Part shown: positions 59,468 through 64,000 of the stretch, piece after piece | How positions within the stretch are numbered: the stretch's first letter is position 1 | How the letters are laid out: the number at the start of each line of letters is the position of its first letter | Origin: G965233625 sp965233625 | Lineage (GTDB): Bacteria; Planctomycetota; Planctomycetia; Pirellulales; Pirellulaceae | Assembly: GCA_965233625.1 (NCBI GenBank) | Contig: OZ247499.1 | Span: 2,170,001 to 2,234,000 of the forward strand | Length of the DNA stretch: 64,000 nucleotides | Direction: 5' to 3' | Position numbers and translations under genes: made by a program | Notes under the pieces: model-generated | The model's database searches: none | Seen by the model: only the letters and a program-made list of their open reading frames with translations | Told to the model about the DNA's origin: nothing

Positions 59468-59884
59468 CGATCTTCGATTTACCCAATTCGGAGTCGTCGC
59501 AAGTTCTGGTTCGAGAACGCCTTTTACGACAACAACGTTGCATGGCTCATACCCTCGAGCGACTGCCTTAAAACTTTGACCTTTGTAGTGTTGTGAACAT
59601 TTCTCTAATTGAGATGTCTCTTCGGATTAGACAGAGTTTCTCGGCATGCTTTGTGAGAGAATAAGTTAACTTTCCGGAAATGGAGAACTCTCGCATTTTT
59701 TCGCGATAAGTTGCCGACGAAGATAAGCACTCGTCCATCTCAGGAGTTACTTGCATAGATGCCGGTCCCGTTTTGGTCCTGCTTCGGGACAACATTTCTT
59801 TTTGGATTTCGTAAATTGGCTACGCTGACAGGATAAGCTGCATTCTTTCATTTTGCCTACCCTTAATTTTTTGAACACCTCCTC
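59468..59884. other. Intergenic region, no gene trusted
   Basis: About 415 bp, AT-richer than the mob genes. A 75-codon minus-strand frame (59568-59795) is possible but has no ribosome-binding site or recognisable content. The change of composition marks the left border of the defence block. Confidence 0.4.
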
Positions 59885-60955
59885 ATGACCAAGCGACTAA
59901 CAAGATACCGCGACAACCAGGTTCAAGAGCTTTGGACGAGCCTAGTCAAAAGTGCCTTCGACTTCTTTGAGCAGGCTGTGCGTCAGCATAACAATTCGCC
60001 GAAGTATGCGATCCTCCACTTGGCGGCGTCGGTTGAGCTCTTTCTGAAGGCGCGTTTGATGAGGGAACATTGGACTTTGATTGTTTCACCAAAGAAGGTG
60101 CCGACTTTCGACCAACTTCGAGCAGGAGATTTTGTTTCCGTGACGTTGTCGGAAGCCATTGATCGACTCAACGGCGTATTGCCCTCTGCGGAGGCCGTCA
60201 GCAAAGACGCCGCGACAGAGTTCGAAGCGGTAGCAAGAGAGCGGAACAAGATAGCTCACTTTTTTCACTCGGGACTCGACGGTGATGAGAGCGGACACAG
60301 CATTATTCAGCGTCAGTGCCGCGTCTGGCTGTACCTCCATCGCTTGCTTGCAGAATCGTGGAGCGAGATCTTTAGTGGATTTGACGCGAGGTTGAAGAAG
60401 CTCGACGCCAACATGCGGGAAGAACGAAGGTTTCTCAAGACGATTTTCGATGATGCAGAGCCTGAATTGGAAAAACAAAGCAAAGCAGGGCTTCCAAAAG
60501 TTAAGTGCCTAGCTTGCGAATTCGAAGCTCTGCTGTTACACGACTTGGAAGCCTACACTTACGGACGGTGCCTAGTTTGTGGTTACCGAAACACACTTCT
60601 TCGGCTGGAATGTCCCGAATGCGAGAACGAGGTCTTAATCGAATCGGCGTATGGCCACTGCTCGGAGTGTGACAATTCTTTTACTCCAGACGAAGTAGGT
60701 GAGCTTATCGGAGGCGCGCGTCCTATCGATGACGTAGGTTACCAAGTGCTGTCAGTTTATTGCTATAACTGCCAGACTGATACAGTCTACGAGAAAGACG
60801 GACGTTATTTCTGTGTGAACTGCATGGAAGAGTGGCACGAGATTGAACAGTGTGAATTCTGCAACGAGTACAACTCTGGCGACCTTGAAAACTCATATTT
60901 ACACGGGTGTGCTGTCTGTAATGGCGTTATTGAGTGGAAGGGCGGCAAAGACTAA
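59885..60955 (+). CDS. HEPN-like protein with zinc ribbons (candidate defence RNase)
   Basis: 356 aa. The N-terminal ~150 residues look like a HEPN helical bundle: ILHLAASVELFLKARLMREHW (~43-63) and the Rx4H motif RNKIAH (Arg120, His125), which in many HEPN proteins is an RNase active site. The C-terminal half holds at least four Cys-x2-Cys pairs (CLACEF, CLVCGY, CPECEN, CSECDN), then CYNCQ..CVNCM and CEFCN..CAVCN, i.e. a chain of zinc ribbons that could bind nucleic acid. It sits in a defence neighbourhood. The function is inferred from motifs. Confidence 0.65.
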   Translation: MTKRLTRYRDNQVQELWTSLVKSAFDFFEQAVRQHNNSPKYAILHLAASVELFLKARLMREHWTLIVSPKKVPTFDQLRAGDFVSVTLSEAIDRLNGVLPSAEAVSKDAATEFEAVARERNKIAHFFHSGLDGDESGHSIIQRQCRVWLYLHRLLAESWSEIFSGFDARLKKLDANMREERRFLKTIFDDAEPELEKQSKAGLPKVKCLACEFEALLLHDLEAYTYGRCLVCGYRNTLLRLECPECENEVLIESAYGHCSECDNSFTPDEVGELIGGARPIDDVGYQVLSVYCYNCQTDTVYEKDGRYFCVNCMEEWHEIEQCEFCNEYNSGDLENSYLHGCAVCNGVIEWKGGKD

Positions 60956-61011
60956 AGACAGATTGCCGCAAGAAGTTCGAAGTGCCCTACGAATGACGGA
61001 CAGTTGATGTG

Positions 61012-62079
61012 CTACTGATCAGGCTGCCTTTTGTGGGTTTTGGGATTGGTGACTTGTCGGACGATTCGTCTAATTGCCTGGTTTCCGTTGTCCCACTCGC
61101 TCAACACCATTTCGTAAAACGCTGCTTTAAGAAATGCTCGGTCATTGAGGCCGATTCGTCGTTGGAAATCGCAAAATTGATGTAACCTCTCTCTCAGGGT
61201 CGTGTCGTCATTCACCAGCTTGACCTGGGCAAAACATGCAAACTGGCCAAGCCAACCTTTCCAGTGTGGTTGGAGGATGTCGCGTTTGTATCGTTCGCGA
61301 ACGTCAAAAATTGCGTCCCAAGTTTCAGCTTCTTGGGTTCTTGGCTCGAATACGATGTTCCAATTGAAGTCAATCTTGCCTGGAGCGTTCGTAAGAATCG
61401 TCCCAGCAAGCGAAACTGTAAAGCATTGCCCACCGTATGGATTCGGTACTCTCCGTCGATTTCCATCGCTGCTTGTGAGCGGATCATTCGCGCCCTTGTA
61501 GAGACTGTTGCATTTGTGTCCCATAGGTACCAAATTCCATAGATTTGCCGCTGCAAACGGATAGTATTTCTTTGGAATATAGTGATCGTAGGCCTCACGC
61601 TTTCCGCCTGGTTGCTCGAAATACTCGAGCCCACAAAACGGACAAAGTTTTTCATTATCGGTGTCACAAATTCGGCGGTAGTGGTTATCTCGGATTTCAA
61701 GATCTGTCAGCAAGCAAAACGCGAATTCAAACAGATTTTTGGTCGGCTCGCGAATTCCTTCCGGGAGCGCGTCAATTCGCTCGCAAGTCCGCTTGCCATT
61801 CAATAACCGTCGAAGTTGGTTTTGCCGAACGAGTGTTTCAACCACCGTTTGCCGTTCGGCGTCTGAAAGTGACTTCAGTGCGTCTGTATAATTCCTGAGT
61901 CTGCGGCGAAGTCCCCATTTCGGCTTCAGCCTTTCACGGTACTCGTCTGGAATTATCTGTGGCCATGTCGGCGGCGTTCGCTTCAGCTCCAAGTCTCTGT
62001 GAACTCGCATCAAGATTAAAGCGAGGCAACAGTGCAGCCAATTTCCAGTTGTTGCTTCTGGCGGGTAGTTATACAGCAT
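61012..62079 (-). CDS. HNH endonuclease, Septu PtuB-like
   Basis: 355 aa. A zinc HNH core: KLCPFCGLEYF (~144-154), then YDHYIPKKYYPFAAANLWNLVPM (~164-186) with the His-Asp-His type pattern, and CNSLYKG after it. Arg/Lys-rich flanks fit DNA binding. It begins 4 bases after the ATPase stop, so the pair is one unit. In Septu and in retron type I systems an ATPase and such an HNH protein act together against phage; here the same pair lies behind a type I specificity gene. Confidence 0.8.
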   Translation of the reverse strand: MLYNYPPEATTGNWLHCCLALILMRVHRDLELKRTPPTWPQIIPDEYRERLKPKWGLRRRLRNYTDALKSLSDAERQTVVETLVRQNQLRRLLNGKRTCERIDALPEGIREPTKNLFEFAFCLLTDLEIRDNHYRRICDTDNEKLCPFCGLEYFEQPGGKREAYDHYIPKKYYPFAAANLWNLVPMGHKCNSLYKGANDPLTSSDGNRRRVPNPYGGQCFTVSLAGTILTNAPGKIDFNWNIVFEPRTQEAETWDAIFDVRERYKRDILQPHWKGWLGQFACFAQVKLVNDDTTLRERLHQFCDFQRRIGLNDRAFLKAAFYEMVLSEWDNGNQAIRRIVRQVTNPKTHKRQPDQ

Positions 62080-62083
62080 GGCA

Positions 62084-63682
62084 TCAGTGCTCCGATGCTA
62101 CTTGCAGCTGCATCAACCGCTCGATCAGTAAAGCCTTGTGTACAGTGTCGCCGATCTCGCTGATGGTTTTCTTCAACTCTTCTGTGTCCGTAGACTCCAT
62201 CATTTTGTTTATCTTTGCCAGTGACCGCTGGGAAATTGGCGGGACGACTCCAAAACACTCCTCTACGATCGAGTCGAAGGTATTTCCGAAGGTTTGGATG
62301 GAAGGGTTCTGAACGTCCGCTTTCCCACCTTCCTTTTTGAAGATGAAAACCCGTTCTCGCGACATGTCGGACGGCACGAACGGCGCGTGCGTAGTGAGCA
62401 TGCACTCCTGCTCGGCTGCGGCGACTGCAGTGTTGCTACGTTTTCCGGTGTTCGTCGGCAGTCCCATTACCTTCGAGATGAATTTGACTCGCCATTGCGG
62501 ATTAAAGTGGGACTCTGGTTCGTCAAGTAAAAACATGACGCCTGATGCCTCCTGCATCAGCAGCATTCCGAGCAGCTGACAAAGCTGGTGCTCGCCATCA
62601 GACAGAGAGACATAATCGACCGCACTATTGTCAATCCGTGAAATGAACTTCACCTGCTCGAACCGGAAGACTTTGTCCTCGTCGGCAGGCTCGGGCAGAC
62701 GTGCGGCAAAGTGTCTTTCGCGAGTTTCTTTACGGACTCGTTGTCGTGTTTTTCTCGAAATAGCAAGGTCATTCAGCATCGCCAGCTTGTGGAACGCACG
62801 ATAAAGTTCTAAAGCATTGTTCCAATAATGTCGGAATGCTTTTCTCGTTTCCTCGTTGATCCAGAAATCGAATGTGTAGGTCTTCGACTTTTTCTCGAAT
62901 AGGTAACACGTTGAGCATTGCCTCAGCTTCTCCAAATAGTTGGCCAACTCGTCAGTGAGCTGAACCTCACTCGATACCGCACTATGGTTCAATTGGATGA
63001 TGCAGCGGCAGGAGTGCAGGCGCTCGACGCGAGCTTCTTCCAGCAATGCTTTCCTTTGCTTGTCAGTACCAAACAGCAAATTGGCAACCAGCACCTCCAA
63101 ATTCGTTCCATAGTCAATCAACATAAGGCGAGTTTCAGCGACCTCCTTGTTGCGCGTCTTAGGGTCTAGCGCGATCCGGCCAACTTCGTCCGCATACCCG
63201 CCACGACTGACCAAGAAAGGCAGGCTCAACGTCTCGTTGTCCCCAGACGTATAGCCAACGATTCTTGTGGGGAGAAGGAGTGCCGTTGCTTCATCTTTCA
63301 AATCGCAATCTTCCCATCCGTTCTCCGTTTTGACTTTCACGCTGAGCACAGGTTTTTTGCGTCTACCAATTATCTTCCGCGAAATCATGACGTGGGCTGG
63401 TTCGACACTGTGTTGGGTCCGAATCAGGTACTCGATCTCAAACAGATTTCCAGAGTTGGCTTCGAGCCTTTCCTCAGCGGGGACTACGGCATGACACACG
63501 GATTGTAAAATTTCAGCCAGGATCTGCATCATCTGCGATTTGCCCGATCCGTTGGGGCCGACGAGACAGAGTGGATCGAAGGAATCGAACTTCGTGTCCA
63601 TTGACCGGAAAGAACGGTTGAATTCGTCGAGCAGGCCGCCGCATGTCTGAGCCGAGATTATGTGGACACGAAGGAGCTTCAC
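62084..63682 (-). CDS. AAA ATPase, Septu PtuA-like, restriction-linked
   Basis: 532 aa from a GTG at 63682 (AGGAGG 8 bases upstream); the frame could begin 7 codons earlier. Walker A is LVGPNGSGKSQ (~40-50). An ABC-type signature VSLSDGEHQLCQLLG and Walker B VMFLLDEPESHFNPQW lie at ~355-395, followed by a switch His in MLTTHAPFVPSD. This is the overcoming-lysogenization/SMC-like ATPase layout with a long coiled insert, as in restriction-associated AAA proteins. The start GTGA overlaps the stop of the hsdS tail, so ATPase, nuclease and specificity gene are co-expressed. Confidence 0.85.
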   Translation of the reverse strand: MKLLRVHIISAQTCGGLLDEFNRSFRSMDTKFDSFDPLCLVGPNGSGKSQMMQILAEILQSVCHAVVPAEERLEANSGNLFEIEYLIRTQHSVEPAHVMISRKIIGRRKKPVLSVKVKTENGWEDCDLKDEATALLLPTRIVGYTSGDNETLSLPFLVSRGGYADEVGRIALDPKTRNKEVAETRLMLIDYGTNLEVLVANLLFGTDKQRKALLEEARVERLHSCRCIIQLNHSAVSSEVQLTDELANYLEKLRQCSTCYLFEKKSKTYTFDFWINEETRKAFRHYWNNALELYRAFHKLAMLNDLAISRKTRQRVRKETRERHFAARLPEPADEDKVFRFEQVKFISRIDNSAVDYVSLSDGEHQLCQLLGMLLMQEASGVMFLLDEPESHFNPQWRVKFISKVMGLPTNTGKRSNTAVAAAEQECMLTTHAPFVPSDMSRERVFIFKKEGGKADVQNPSIQTFGNTFDSIVEECFGVVPPISQRSLAKINKMMESTDTEELKKTISEIGDTVHKALLIERLMQLQVASEH

Positions 63683-64000
63683 TTCACTAACCTCCTGAAG
63701 CACATCTCTCCGGTTGAATCGTCGAAGACCTGCTCCAATTCCGTCTTCTTATCCAGCAACGCATACACGGCATCCTTGAGTTCGTCGTAGTCCCCTGAGA
63801 TGTCGCGACGAAGATCGCCGAATGTAAAAGTCTTCTTATCCACCTTGCTGACCCATTCTGTCAACTTCTCTCCGACGTTCTTACGCATGACTGGCCTCTT
63901 TTTTATGCTCTTGGCTGTGGAATTCTTTTTCTGTTGTGCCTTGTGGGCCTCACGGATGCGTTCGAGCAGGACGGATGCGGGTTCGTCGCCGGGGTTCTGC
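63679..64000 (-). CDS. hsdS: Type I restriction specificity subunit HsdS, C-terminal end (partial)
   Basis: The frame is open to the right edge of the window, so the gene starts outside. The first residues visible, QNPGDEPASVLLERIREAH, are the typical C-terminal piece of HsdS proteins. It then continues, unlike most HsdS, with ~75 more residues, VMRKNVGEKLTEWVSKVDK and so on to FRRLVK. The extra part might contact the ATPase or nuclease that follow. HsdS directs methylase and nuclease to a DNA site. hsdM/hsdR would lie to the right. Confidence 0.7.
   Translation of the reverse strand, partial: QNPGDEPASVLLERIREAHKAQQKKNSTAKSIKKRPVMRKNVGEKLTEWVSKVDKKTFTFGDLRRDISGDYDELKDAVYALLDKKTELEQVFDDSTGEMCFRRLVK

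Noticed and set aside
1..64000. tRNA or rRNA genes and a tRNA attachment site for the integrase
   Set aside because: I saw no cloverleaf, TpsiC-loop pattern or rRNA sequence; an att site outside the window cannot be excluded.

Overview
The window looks like the backbone and cargo of a mobilizable plasmid or plasmid-derived integrative element from a planctomycete. The host is inferred, not read from an rRNA. The signs are an ECF sigma factor / Ser-Thr kinase / CHAT-protease cluster, a tubulin-like GTPase, a Ser/Asp-rich N-terminus on a giant RHS protein, several sulfotransferase-like proteins, and moderate-to-high GC with many GTG starts. Replication and transfer functions are an iteron origin with repA, a TOPRIM primase, mobC plus a MobA/VirD2 relaxase behind a cluster of hairpins that looks like oriT, and a VirD4-like ATPase. 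A tyrosine integrase lies at the left edge. No VirB4 or other mating-pore gene was recognised.

Layout. 0-2 kb: integrase with a convergent excisionase-like gene. 1.6-10.2 kb: one long minus-strand operon coding for a tubulin/FtsZ-like GTPase and its 508-aa neighbour, a secreted von Willebrand A protein, small membrane proteins, a 63-aa Walker-A mini-protein and a VirD4-like ATPase. 10.4-16.7 kb: the divergent operon ECF sigma, transmembrane kinase, TPR-PDZ-CHAT protease. 17.4-22 kb and 30-37.4 kb: two blocks of glycosyltransferases, sulfotransferase-like genes, a pyruvyltransferase/FrhB-like pair, a methyltransferase and galE, probably for decorating surface glycans. A 2055-aa RHS protein sits between them. 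37.5-42 kb: a frameshifted phosphoribosyltransferase and an unusual papain-like/TIM-barrel fusion protein.

42-46 kb is the replicon core. At 46.4-49 kb a 2.57-kb serine-recombinase element has landed cleanly inside a DNA methylase gene. 49.4-57.2 kb holds small plasmid accessory genes (DUF6876-like, VapBC, ArdC), several sharing a leader motif, and a retron-type reverse transcriptase-TIR reading frame broken by two in-frame TAG codons. 57.5-59.5 kb is the oriT/mob region. 59.9-64 kb is defence: a HEPN/zinc-ribbon protein, then an AAA ATPase plus HNH nuclease pair (Septu-like) translationally coupled to the end of a type I restriction specificity gene that runs off the right edge.

The most unusual parts are the tubulin-VWA-VirD4 operon facing a caspase-like protease operon, the amber-interrupted RT-TIR gene, the protease/TIM-barrel fusion with its coupled small protein, and a duplicated 200-bp promoter/start region in front of two unrelated genes. 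All assignments are by eye from motifs; no database search was run.
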